DNA of 64,000 nucleotides, taken from positions 47,064 through 111,063 of the forward strand of contig CAVQYV010000010.1 of the NCBI GenBank assembly GCA_963718295.1. The letters are read 5' to 3'. This stretch comes from CAVQYV01 sp963718295 [NCBI: uncultured Methylomirabilota bacterium] (GTDB taxonomy: Bacteria; Methylomirabilota; Methylomirabilia; CAVQYV01). Numbering within the stretch: position 1 is the first letter of the stretch; each line of letters starts with the position of its first letter. The notes below the pieces were generated by a model that ran no database searches, had not been told where the DNA came from, and worked only from the letters and a program-made list of their open reading frames with translations. Position numbers and translations under genes: made by a program. Positions 28,988-38,077 of this stretch are shown here, piece by piece.

Positions 28988-30739
28988 ATGGCAACAAAAA
29001 AGCTGTTACGGGAAGAGGTCTCGGTTCCCGAGGCGATCGTGCGCGTCCTGGAGGAGGCCGGCATCGATTTGGTGTTCGGGATGCCTGGCGGCAACGCCAT
29101 GCTCATCTTCGATGCCCTGTACAGCCATAAATCAACCATCCGGACGGTCCTGGTGCGCCACGAGTCCTTTGCCGGGATCATGGCCCAGGTATACGGGCGC
29201 CTGACTGGAAAGCCGGGAGTGGCATTGGGACAAGGGGCCTTCATGCTGGCCAATGCCCTCCTGGGGGTGATCGAGGCGCACGCGGGCAGCTCCCCAATGC
29301 TCTTGCTGGCTGACCTGTCGGACAATGCCCCTTTCTCCCATCATGCGCCCTACCAGGCCGGCACCGGGGAATACGGCAATTGGGATGCCAAGCGCAGCTT
29401 CTCCGGGGTCACCAAATTGACCATGGAGAGCCGGGAGGGGGCGGGGGCGGTTCAAAATACGCAGTTGGCCCTCAAACATGCCCTGAGCGGGGAATGCGGG
29501 CCGGTGGCCTTGCTCTATCACAGCGCCGCCCTCGCCGGCCGCGTGGGACCGCACACGGTCCCCTCCCTGTATCCGACGCAATCGTACCTGCCGGGTCCCC
29601 CTCCCCAGGCCGACCCCGCATCGATATCCGCTGCGGCGCGCGCCCTGCGCGAAGCCCAGCGGCCGGTCATCATCGCCGGAGGCGGTGTACGGGCCGATAA
29701 TGCCCGGGCGGAGTTACAGCGCCTGAGTGAATGGCTCAGTGCGCCGGTGGTTACGACGGCATCGGGAAAGGGGGCCTTCCCCGAGGATCACGCGCTTGCC
29801 GGAGGCGTCTTCGGGACCTTCGGCCTCCCGGCCGCCAACTCCCTGGTGTCCGAGGCGGATCTACTCCTGGTGGTGGGATCCAGGCTTGCCCCCACGGACA
29901 CGGCCCGGGAAAACCCCGGGCTCATCGACCCGTCGCGGCAGGTCCTCATCCAGATCGATATCGAGCCCAAGAACGCCAGTTGGACCTTTCCCTGTGATCA
30001 CGTGGTCCTGGGTGATGCTGCGGTCGCCCTGTCACAGATGAGTGCCGCCCTTCGCGACGGGGGAGCCCTCCCCGCTGACCTACTCGAGGCCAGTAGGGAC
30101 CGGGTGGACGCGGCCCGCAGGGAGCATGGATTCTTCGATGGCCCCGAGTTCCACTCCGGGGAGGTGCCCCTGCTTCCGCAGCGGATCATCGCGGAGATTC
30201 GCAAAGCCTTGTCGGACGATGCCGTCGTCGCCTGTGACGGGGGAGAGAACCGGTTATTCATGTCCCGCTTTTATCAAATCAAGCGCCCGGGGATCTTTCT
30301 CTCTCCCGGATCCACCGGCGCGATGGGATATGCCATCCCGGCGGCGCTGGCGGCCAAGCTCCTTTATCCTGATCGCCCATGCGTGGCCGTGTGCGGAGAC
30401 GGCGGCTTCTCCATGACCCTGAGCGCTTTGATGACCGCCTGTCAGGAGCGCATCCCCATCGTGACCGTCGTTCTGAACAACAGCGCCTTGGGTTGGGTCA
30501 AGCATTTTCAAAAGGAACGGGTGATCGCCTCCGAGTTCCCGGATCAGGATATGGCGGAGATCGCCCGGGCCATGGGTTGCCGGGGCTTTCGGGTGGAGCA
30601 GCCAGATGATCTGGCAGGGGCATTGACCGAGGCGCTGGCCGGCGAGGTCCCGGCGGTCCTGGACGTGCGCACCTCCCTCCGGATTGGCTATGAGGACCTC
30701 GTATCTCCGTTTCTCACCGCTCCTGTGATCGGCCGGTAA
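28988..30739 (+). CDS. Thiamine-diphosphate-dependent enzyme, acetolactate synthase/benzoylformate decarboxylase-like
   Basis: 583 residues, ATG with GAGG upstream. The three-domain POX/AHAS layout is clear: N-terminal Pyr domain with catalytic Glu59 in 'VLVRHESFAG', central domain with 'PVIIAGGGVRADNA', and C-terminal PP domain with the ThDP motif 'VCGDGGFSMTLSALMTACQE....VVLNNSALGW'. Family members decarboxylate 2-oxo acids and may transfer the aldehyde. The typical AHAS small-subunit gene is absent, so a decarboxylase or non-biosynthetic lyase is as likely as acetolactate synthase. An SDR gene follows, perhaps acting on the product. Confidence 0.87.
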   Translation: MATKKLLREEVSVPEAIVRVLEEAGIDLVFGMPGGNAMLIFDALYSHKSTIRTVLVRHESFAGIMAQVYGRLTGKPGVALGQGAFMLANALLGVIEAHAGSSPMLLLADLSDNAPFSHHAPYQAGTGEYGNWDAKRSFSGVTKLTMESREGAGAVQNTQLALKHALSGECGPVALLYHSAALAGRVGPHTVPSLYPTQSYLPGPPPQADPASISAAARALREAQRPVIIAGGGVRADNARAELQRLSEWLSAPVVTTASGKGAFPEDHALAGGVFGTFGLPAANSLVSEADLLLVVGSRLAPTDTARENPGLIDPSRQVLIQIDIEPKNASWTFPCDHVVLGDAAVALSQMSAALRDGGALPADLLEASRDRVDAARREHGFFDGPEFHSGEVPLLPQRIIAEIRKALSDDAVVACDGGENRLFMSRFYQIKRPGIFLSPGSTGAMGYAIPAALAAKLLYPDRPCVAVCGDGGFSMTLSALMTACQERIPIVTVVLNNSALGWVKHFQKERVIASEFPDQDMAEIARAMGCRGFRVEQPDDLAGALTEALAGEVPAVLDVRTSLRIGYEDLVSPFLTAPVIGR

Positions 30740-30824
30740 ACGAAGGCCATTGGCGGGCAAACCCAGCACACTCCAGACTGCTCCGGGGACGGATCATTCC
30801 GTTTCCAATTTTGGGGGATAGAGA

Positions 30825-31623
30825 ATGAAGCTCAAGGGCAAAGTGGCACTGGTGACCGGTGCCGCAGGCGGTATAGGCCGATCGCATGCGCTGCGGCTGG
30901 CGCGGCCTCGGTGCCGATGTGGTGATCAACGACATCGATTTGGAAGCTTACAGGAAATACGGGGAAGAGATTACAGCCGATTCCGTCGTGGGTGAAGTTC
31001 GTAAGCTGGGGGTCCGTTGCATCGGTATCCAAGCCGACGTATGCCAGAAGGGGCAGGTCGAGGGTATGGTGAGAAGGGCACTGGACGAGTTCGGGCACCT
31101 CGATATCCTGATCAACAACGCCGGTGGACTGGCCGGTGAGGTGTCGGGGAGCTTTGCGTCCTCGGTCTCGGAGGAGGATCTGAGGGCCACCCTCGATCGG
31201 AACCTCATGGGGACCATCTTCTCCTGTCAGGCAGTCGCCGATTCCATGAAAGCCCAACGATGGGGCCGGATCGTGAACACCGCCTCCCAGGCTGCGCTTC
31301 AGACCATGAAAGACGGAAGTTTCTCTTCCTACGCTGCGGCTAAGGCCGGGGTCATCGCCTACACCCGGTACCTGGCGCAGGAGCTCGGCCCCTACGGCAT
31401 CACCGTCAACTGTATCTCTCCCGCCTACGTCAGCACCGCCCGGGTGGAGAAGATTCTCTTTTCCCTTCCCGGGAAGAGGGAGCAGTTTCTATCCCAAATA
31501 CCCTTGGGGAGAATGGCCGTCCCGGACGACATTTCCAAAGGGGTGGAGTTCTTGGTCACCGATCTCGGGGACTACGTCACGGGACAGTGCTTGAGCATCT
31601 GCGGGGGTGCAATCAAGTTCTGA
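30825..31623 (+). CDS. Short-chain dehydrogenase/reductase, frame broken by one base near the N-terminus
   Basis: A classical SDR of about 265 residues. The natural start is the ATG at 30825 (GGGGGATAGAG upstream), giving MKLKGKVALVTGAAGGIGRSHALRLA with the TGxxxGIG cofactor motif. One extra G at about 30904 then shifts the frame. Removing it continues as RLGADVVINDIDLEAY. The remaining 245 codons are open: 'LDILINNAGG' (NNAG), Ser-Tyr-Lys active site in 'VNTASQ...SSYAAAKAG', and 'YVTGQCLSICGG'. Such enzymes reduce ketones or oxidise alcohols with NAD(P)H. It sits 85 bp after the ThDP enzyme. Sequence error or recent inactivation. Confidence 0.85.
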
Positions 31624-31751
31624 CAGAACAAAGCCAACCACCTATCCGTCCTCATCCTCATCCTGAAGATGGCACAGCAGGCTGGTGCGTCCGATCAGTG
31701 GCGTCCCTGACCTCCGATTCGCTTTAAAAGCCTTCACGGGTGATGGCCCTT

Positions 31752-32546
31752 CTATCTCCTTCCCACCGGTGCCAGATAGATCGTGAATTCCTCCCTGCCA
31801 TCGATCCTCAGGAGCCGATCCACCGCTTCCTGGTCATAGGCGGCGATGGCACAAGTGCCTGCCCCGATGGCCTCACAGGCCAGATACAGATTCTGACACA
31901 CATGGCCCGCGTCCAGGGCAATGACCTTGTGGGCAGCCATGCCGTAGCGCCATTCCATCCGGTAGGGAATGGCCGTCCATATGAAGGTCACCGCCGCGCC
32001 CCCTGGATAGGGCTGTCCAAAGACGGCCTTGACCAGTTTCCCGGCGAGGCGATCTTCGCTGAACTCAAAAAGAAGCTGATGTTCCAGGGGAAGATAGCGG
32101 TAGATGCCCTGGTCGAGATCCCTGATGTTTAGAACACACAGGTAGGTCTCCAGGGCATGCCGGCATCCTGCCGACGGCACGGTTCTCAAGGCATGACCTG
32201 CATCCAGCCTCTGCCTGATCCCCTGGGTCGCCCATAACAGGAAGGAGAGCTCGGCCAAGGTCAGGGGATCAGGAGCATAGTCTCTCCGGCTTTGTCGGTT
32301 CTTGATGGCCGAAAAAAGGTCGAGCCTCCCCAGATCTTGGAGTTGATGGGGAGGGATCAGATCGATCCGGCTGGCTTTTTCTACAAACGGTTTCTCGACC
32401 GGGGGCGGGGCAATGCCGCGATGCTGATCGGTCTGGGAGAAGTCAACCCTTTTCCGGATCGTATCCTTGAGGAACAACCGGAACTGCTCGATCATATTTT
32501 CGTCGCTCGAGCTGCCGCTGGCTCCACTGTGGTCACCCTCTATCAT
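31752..32546 (-). CDS. SagB-type/nitroreductase-family flavin oxidoreductase
   Basis: 264 residues from the ATG at 32546 (GGAG 8 nt upstream). A longer upstream frame overlaps the MFS gene and is not needed. FMN-binding features: 'AIKNRQSRRDYAPDPLTLAELSFLLWATQGI', 'RTVPSAGCRHALETYL' and 'ACEAIGAGTCAIAAYD'. This is the stand-alone SagB/ThcOx-like subfamily that dehydrogenates peptides (azoline oxidation) or unknown substrates. It starts 50 bp after the stop of the MFS gene upstream on the same strand, so the two are probably co-transcribed. Confidence 0.85.
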   Translation of the reverse strand: MIEGDHSGASGSSSDENMIEQFRLFLKDTIRKRVDFSQTDQHRGIAPPPVEKPFVEKASRIDLIPPHQLQDLGRLDLFSAIKNRQSRRDYAPDPLTLAELSFLLWATQGIRQRLDAGHALRTVPSAGCRHALETYLCVLNIRDLDQGIYRYLPLEHQLLFEFSEDRLAGKLVKAVFGQPYPGGAAVTFIWTAIPYRMEWRYGMAAHKVIALDAGHVCQNLYLACEAIGAGTCAIAAYDQEAVDRLLRIDGREEFTIYLAPVGRR

Positions 32547-32595
32547 CTTCCCGTCTCCTGTTGGATTCGAATCAGTTTGAAATAGGGATTTTCCC

Positions 32596-33957
32596 TCACC
32601 GCACCCTTCCCCGGGCCAGGGAGGCGAATATCCCGGCGCAGCAGAGCAGGGCAAAGAGGAGGAAGGCAGCCCTGGTGCTCTGCAAAAGGAGGGGATAGCT
32701 CTCCGGACCCATCCGGCCCCTTCCCACAAAGAGGGTGATGAGGAACATCGCCACCCCCATGCTGAGCATCTGCCCGACCAGCCTCATCGTCCCCAGGGTC
32801 CCCGAGGCTACCCCATAGGACCTTTTCTCCACGGAGCCCATGATGGCATTGGTATTGGGAGAGGAGAAGAGGGCCAGGCCCAAGCCGAGGAGGGCCAGGC
32901 AGGCCACCAGGAACCCATCGGGGGTCGCGCTTCCCAGAAAGGCGAAAAGAGCCAGGGAGATCATGGTCAGGGCCATCCCGGCGGAGGCCACGATCCTCGG
33001 TTCCCAGCGGTCGGAGAGCCTCCCGGCGAGAGGGGAGAGGATCGCCATAACCACTGGCTGGGAGACCAGGATCAGGCCAGCCTGCTGTGGACTTAGCCCT
33101 TTGATATACTGCAGATAAAGGCTCAGGAGGAAGCCGACGGCGAAGGTGGCGCTGTAATTGATCAAGGCCGCCAGGTTGGACAGGGCAAAGACGCGGTTGT
33201 CCCAAAACAGGTTGACTTCCAGGATCGGGCTCTCTGTCCTTGCCTCCCACCCCAGGAACCCCAGGATTCCCAGGACGCCCAGAAGTAGAAGCCACAGCCC
33301 CCAGAGGGACGGCAGGAGGGAGAGTCCGCTCATGATGGCAACGAGCGCCAAGCTGTAGAGAAGGGATCCCCTCCAATCAAACCGCTCTCCCCTGGCCTCC
33401 GCCCATTCCCCTCCTGCCCTCCGGGACAAGAGCATGACCGCCAGGCCGAGGGGCACATGGATGAGCAGGGTGCTCCTCCATCCCAGGTGTTGGGTGAGGA
33501 GGCCGCCCAGAAAGGGGCCCAGAGAGAGCCCAAGGTAGACAGCTGCTACGTTGATCCCCAACACCCTACCCCGCATCGTTGGGGGAAAGACCGAGGCCAG
33601 GATCGCCGCTGCGGTGCCGAAAATCATGGCACTCCCGATCCCTTGTAGGGTCCGGAAGGATATGAGGAGGGGGGCCGAGGGGGAGAGGCCAGAGAGCAAG
33701 GAAGCGACGGTGAAGACGAAAATGCCCCAGGTGAAGATCCTCTTCTTCCCCCAGATGTCGGCAATCCGGCCGAAGGGGACGAGGAATGTGGCGGCAGAGA
33801 GGAGGAAAGAGAGGGCAATCCAACCCAACTGGGCCACATTCAGAGCGAACTCCTTCCCAATCGCGGGCAGGGCAATGTTGATGGAGGAGCCCATGAAAGG
33901 GGTCAGAAAGGAACCCAAGGTGGTCAGGATCAGGATGTCTCGCTGGTGATGATCCAT
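32596..33957 (-). CDS. MFS transporter, DHA2/EmrB-like drug-proton antiporter
   Basis: 453 residues, ATG start MDHHQRDILILTTLGSFLTPFMGSSINIALPAI. Motif A-like 'GRIADIWGKKRIF' and motif C-like 'LGLSLGPFLGGLLTQHLGWR' place it with 14-TM DHA2 exporters. The hydrophobic profile gives about 12-14 helices. The likely role is proton-driven export of a hydrophobic compound. The SagB-type oxidoreductase follows in the same operon. An 8-bp inverted repeat lies directly upstream in the leader. Confidence 0.9.
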   Translation of the reverse strand: MDHHQRDILILTTLGSFLTPFMGSSINIALPAIGKEFALNVAQLGWIALSFLLSAATFLVPFGRIADIWGKKRIFTWGIFVFTVASLLSGLSPSAPLLISFRTLQGIGSAMIFGTAAAILASVFPPTMRGRVLGINVAAVYLGLSLGPFLGGLLTQHLGWRSTLLIHVPLGLAVMLLSRRAGGEWAEARGERFDWRGSLLYSLALVAIMSGLSLLPSLWGLWLLLLGVLGILGFLGWEARTESPILEVNLFWDNRVFALSNLAALINYSATFAVGFLLSLYLQYIKGLSPQQAGLILVSQPVVMAILSPLAGRLSDRWEPRIVASAGMALTMISLALFAFLGSATPDGFLVACLALLGLGLALFSSPNTNAIMGSVEKRSYGVASGTLGTMRLVGQMLSMGVAMFLITLFVGRGRMGPESYPLLLQSTRAAFLLFALLCCAGIFASLARGRVR

Positions 33958-33968
33958 GATAAACAGAG

Positions 33969-33989
33969 CAGGGCGAGGGAATCGCCCTG
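33969..33989. promoter_or_regulatory. Inverted repeat in the MFS leader
   Basis: CAGGGCGA (33969-33976) and TCGCCCTG (33982-33989) are perfect complements around GGGAA, just upstream of the MFS start. Candidate operator or mRNA hairpin. No regulator gene is adjacent. Confidence 0.3.
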
Positions 33990-34124
33990 GAAAAACGTGT
34001 CCTCGCTAAAAACCGGCCGAATGGGCCGCCCCAAAAGATCCTCGAGGGTTATGATATGGCGGCAAGCCGTTTTTATCCCATAGAGATGCGTTATTTTAGC
34101 ACAGGATGCTCCCTGCGTGCCCCT

Positions 34125-35101
34125 CTACAAATCGGGCACCCTGCTGATCTCCTCGTAGCCCGCCGGCTCGTCCGTTCCCACGATGCCCACCAGCATGTGC
34201 TCGCGGAAGATGGGGTGGTAGCGGAACTCCTTCAGCAGCCGAAAGCGCTCGATCTGGCCCGAGTGCTTCACGTGGGTGCGCGTGCCGGTGCAGGGGATCT
34301 GGTGCTCGCCGATGGCGATCCGGTTCTCGCCCGCGGGCGCGATGGGGACGTCGGCCGCGATAATCTCCTTTACCCCCGCCTCCAGACGGTCGAGGTCGAT
34401 CGCCGGTTTCTCCTGAAAGCTGATCACGAAACCGTGCTTCACGTCGGAGTGGTGCACGGGGATGCTGTAGTTGTAGTCCCGCTCCAGCACGAAGCTGGTG
34501 ATGTCCTCGGCCGAGTGGGCCATGAGCCGATACTTGATGGTGCGGTCCACCACGGCCTTGATGGAGGCGGGGAAGGGGCCGAAGACGCTCGGCCGGGCCA
34601 CGATGACCTCCTCGCCGATGCCGAAGATGATCTGCGCGTTGTAGCCGAGCGCCTCGTAGATGAGGTCGAAGTGCTCGACGACCACGCGCCGGCCGTGGGA
34701 GACCGCAGCGGTGATGGCCTCGGCGATCTGCCAGTTCTGCTGGAAGGCCCGCTCGTAGCGCACGTCGATGTGGAAGGTGTGCGGGGCGAAGTAGTCGTCG
34801 GGGCTGAAGCGCGTAGAGCTGGGCCGGCCGGACGTTGACGCCGTCGTCGTCGTTGGTCAGCTCGAGGCCCGGGAAACAGCCCCTTGATGAGCGTCGACTT
34901 GCCCGAGCCCTCGGCGCCGATGATGCCGATCAGCAGGTCGCTGGGGTACAGGTAGCGGCGGGAGAGCTCCGCGCCCAGCATGTACAGGCGCTGCCGCCCG
35001 CGCGGCGCGTAGTAGGTGGAGTAGATCAGGGTCTCGGAATGGTAGAGCCGCGCGGAGGAGGTCTGCTGAAGGAGACTGATGTCGGGCTTCTTCGGGTCCA
35101 T
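34125..35101 (-). pseudogene. P-loop protein with AlaRS 'second additional domain'-like C-terminus, two frameshifts as sequenced
   Basis: The ATG at 35101 follows AGGAGG. Correcting single extra bases at about 34872 and 34810 gives a 324-residue protein. N-terminal half: 'LIGIIGAEGSGKSTLIKGLFPG', a Walker A P-loop, in a kinase-like context. C-terminal part: 'IPCTGTRTHVKHSGQIERFRLLKE' strongly recalls the 'PCGGTHVxxTGEIGxIxIxxE' signature of the tRNA-editing SAD domain of alanyl/threonyl-tRNA synthetases. Last gene of the glutamate-mutase operon, starting 9 nt after the DUF4387 stop. Function unknown. The conserved homology argues the shifts are sequence errors or very recent. Confidence 0.7.
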
Positions 35102-35109
35102 GACGCCTC

Positions 35110-35430
35110 CTATTCCTCGAACTCGATGGACAGCAGCGGGGCGTGCTGCTGCGCTCCGTAGATGTCCGTGTCCCCCGGCTGCCCCCGAGGGGATCCGACG
35201 CCGGAGGGTGACCTTCACCGCGTTGGACTGGCTCGAAGTACACGATGCCCAGCACGTCGGCCGGCGCCACGCCGTACAGGCTGGCCCACCAGGGCGACGT
35301 CGATGATGCCGCGCGATCGGAAGAGCTCGAAATACCGGCGGTCGTTGAACATGATGTCCAGCGTGAGCTCGTAGGGGCCGGAGTTCTTCGACCGTATGAC
35401 CCGTGCCACATCGAGGATGCTCTTTTTCAT
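35110..35430 (-). pseudogene. DUF4387 (AtuA-related) protein, three single-base insertions as sequenced
   Basis: ATG at 35430 overlapping the AtuA-like stop (ATGA). Reading with extra bases removed at about 35285, 35230 and 35174 restores a 105-residue protein: MKKSILDVARVIRSKNSGPYE..., 'LDIMFNDRRYFELFRSRGIID', 'LYGVAPADVLGIVYFEP', 'NAVKVTLRRRIPSG', 'DTDIYGAQQHAPLLSIEFEE'. This is the DUF4387 family, whose genes accompany AtuA/DUF1446 genes and are often fused to them. Biochemical role unknown. It sits between the AtuA-like and P-loop genes. Confidence 0.7.
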
Positions 35431-36802
35431 CGCGCTTCCTCCCGCCGACCGGCACGATCTGCAGGGGGAATCCTGCCGGGTCGTCGATCTCCATGAGGTG
35501 GTAGACCGAGAACTCGTAGACCTCGCCCATGCGGATGTCGGAGGGGGAGAAGGGAAAGGCGAGGTTGCCCGCCGTGGAGATGCGTCCGGGATAGCCGTAG
35601 TGCAGCAGGGTGGAGCGGGTGACGCTGACGAGCGAATCCGCTTCCTCCTGCGTGGGGGATACGGCCTCGATCACGATGCCCAGCTCGTGGGACTGCGGTC
35701 CGCTTCACCGGCTCGGCGGGCCCCATGACGCCGTCTTTTCCGTAGACATGGAAGTGCAGGGTGCCGCGGAAGGCGCCAGCGGCCATGGATTCGACCTGCC
35801 TTTGCACCGCTTCGAGGATGCCCCCGATATTGCCGACCATGACCGGGTCGCGGGTGCCGGCGATGCTGATCGATCTGCAACCCGATCCTGCGCGCGCCCT
35901 CGAGCTTGACCTTGTAGACAGGTGAGCGCTCGTGCCTGCTCCCCCGCACCTCGACCCGCCCGTCCCCAAGCTCGGTAAAAGAGCAGCCGGTGAGATCGAT
36001 GAGGCCGCCGGGGCCGGGCAGCCGGTAGGGGTCGGATTTCTCGTAGAGGGTGTGCGCGGCGGCCGACTCGCATGTGAAGCGGCGCTTGGGGTTCAGCGCC
36101 TCCAGCACGAAGCGGTCGTCGTACAGCGTGGCGAAGGCGCAGTCTGCGCCGCTTCCCGGTGTGGCCGCGATGGCTCCGCACTCCAGGATCTTTCCCATGT
36201 GCAGGGCGAGCCCCTCGTCAAACCCCTGCGCGATGGGCAGCGCCGCGAAGTTGGCGGGATCGTAGCAGCGGCCGGCGAGCACGACATTGCAGCCGGCCGC
36301 CAGCGCCTTGAGGAGCGGTTCGCATCCCATCTGCGCCACGATGTGGGTCGATTCGTCGATCGCCTCTTCGGTCAGCTCAGGGACGAAGGCCAGCGGGCTG
36401 ATCCGTCCCGCACGCAGGGCGTTTTTCACCACATCCTTCTCCAGGTCGGCAGAGATGATGCCCATCGGTGAAGGAGAGCTTCTCCTCCCGGGCGATCTCG
36501 TCGACGATAGACCTGCACCAGGCGAGGTGGGGAGCGGCGCCGGCCCCGCCCGCGGTGCCCACGATCACTGGCACCCCGAGCCGCAGGCCCTCCACCAGCA
36601 TGAAACGCAGGTCGCGCTTGACGAATGCCCAATCGGTGAAGGACTTTCCGCTGCCCAGGTAGTGAGGCCCGGGATCGGTGGAACCAGCGTCGCAGGCGAT
36701 GAGGTCGGGCTTCTTCGCTAAGCCGTTCTGGAAGGATTCCTCCGGAAACCCGTACCCGAGGATGGCGGTCGGGGAGAGGACCCTGAACTCACGTCCGCTC
36801 AT
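35427..36802 (-). pseudogene. AtuA-like (DUF1446) protein, about four indels as sequenced
   Basis: ATG at 36802. The homology runs through three frames with shifts at about 36466, 35879 and 35697 (one extra base each) and near 35450 (one base missing). Reconstructed length is about 457 residues: 'PDLIACDAGSTDPGPHYLGSG', 'VIVGTAGGAGAAPHLAWC', 'GRCYDPANFAALPIAQG', 'LHMGKILECGAIAATPGSG' and 'GRISTAGNLAFPFSPSDIRMGEVYEFSVYHLM'. This matches the acyclic-terpene-utilisation AtuA/DUF1446 family of uncharacterised enzymes. Position directly after methylaspartate ammonia-lyase suggests it acts on mesaconate or a derivative (inference). It is linked by ATGA overlaps on both sides. Confidence 0.75.
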
Positions 36803-38077
36803 CGTCTCACCTCCGTTCCCGCCTTTTTATCAGGTGCACGTTGCCCGATCAGGACGCGGATGCGCTCCATCTCGTTCTTCACGACCGTGAATCCCTCGTC
36901 GAAGCCCATGCCTGGCTTGGCAAGCATGCGCTCGGGGTGTGTTGCCATGGCGAGGTGCACGCAACACTGGGCCGAGATCTCGGTCTCGTTGCAGGTGCCG
37001 CCCTGGTAGGCTTCCATGCCGTGCTTCTTGCAGTACAGGACGCTTTCCACGATGTCCTGTATGCCGCCGAGGTCGGGGGTCTTGATCTGCACCATGTGGC
37101 AAGCTTCGGCATCGGTGAACTCTCGCACGTCCTCCAGGGTATTGCACCACTCGTCGGCAACGATGCTTCGCCGGCGAGCCCAGCCGCTCCAATTCCTCCC
37201 TGATTGTGCGCAGAGCCTTCGATCTGCCGGGGCTTTTCCTCCCTGTCCACGGGTCCCTCGATATACAGCCGATGGCGTCCCGCGTCCTCCTGGAGGCCGG
37301 CGAGGTAGGCGGCGACCCTTTGTCCTTCGTTGCCGAAAATAAGGCCGATGGTGCCGTACACGTCGATGTGGATGTCGGGCCGGTATGCAGGATCCGGTGC
37401 GAGCGTTCGCGATCCGGGCAGCAAGCCAGCGCACGTACTCCTTCAGCTTCCCGCCGTCACGGCCAAGCTTGTCTTCGACGGAATTGATGAGCCCGTGGGG
37501 CAGGGCATCGACGCCCTTGAGGATCATCTTGTCCACGTTCTCGTACCGGTTATCCCCGGATTGTCCGAAGATCGGGACAGCTGATGCATCCACGGCAAGG
37601 TTCCACTCCCCGCAGACCACCTCGCATTTCGTTGTTTGCAGGGAGCGCGCCCGGGCGTCGAGAAGGGCCTGCGTGATCCCATAGCGCAGCGCGGTGTGAA
37701 GCGGCCTGTCATCCACGCGCAGGCCGCATACCGCATCGGCAAGGGAACGGAACCCGGCAATCTCCGCGCCTTCCAGGAGCGGCCGAATGTGCTTCTCCAA
37801 AAAAGGCACCGCTGTGGCCGCCTGGAACAAGGGATCCCGACCCCCCGCCCCCGAGTACTGCACTGCCGCACAATCCCCGACCGCGACCTGGCCGTCCTCG
37901 AGGACGAGAAGCACCGAGATACTCTCCCCCGGCACCCGGATGCGCCGGAATCCCGGCGTGGCGGGGGTGCCTTCATAGTCGAATCCGTCGTACGCCGCGC
38001 CGGCCTTGATGGCGCGCTGGTCGTCGAAGAAAAACGCCGATATGCCCGGCGCGAAGAGTGTCTTCGCTGATCCTCAT
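36799..38077 (-). pseudogene. mal: Methylaspartate ammonia-lyase, four single-base insertions as sequenced
   Basis: Deaminates (2S,3S)-3-methylaspartate to mesaconate. ATG at 38077 overlaps the glmE stop. Removing extra bases at about 38022, 37406, 37215 and 37163 gives a continuous protein of about 424 residues (family about 413): 'MRISEDTLRAGHIGVFFDDQRAIKAGAAYDGFDYEG', 'DIHIDVYGTIGLIFG', 'LYIEGPVD', 'ELERLGS', 'IVADEWCNTLEDV' and 'HMVQIKTPDLGGIQDIVESVLYCKKHGMEAYQGGTCNETE'. The Asp/Glu/Asp metal ligands and the Lys of KTPDLGG characterise this enolase-superfamily enzyme. As read, it could not be made. The high homology across shifts points to sequence error or fresh mutation. Confidence 0.82.

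Noticed and set aside
34439-35674. A 411-codon minus-strand frame
   Set aside because: It stitches together pieces of AtuA-like, DUF4387 and P-loop genes through indels and ends in Ser/Arg/Pro-rich nonsense; an artefact of frameshifts.
34800-38077. Programmed +1 frameshifting as an explanation for the repeated insertions
   Set aside because: The sites share no slippery heptamer or stop-codon context, two shifts are deletions, and orthologous families are read in one frame. Sequence error or decay is simpler.
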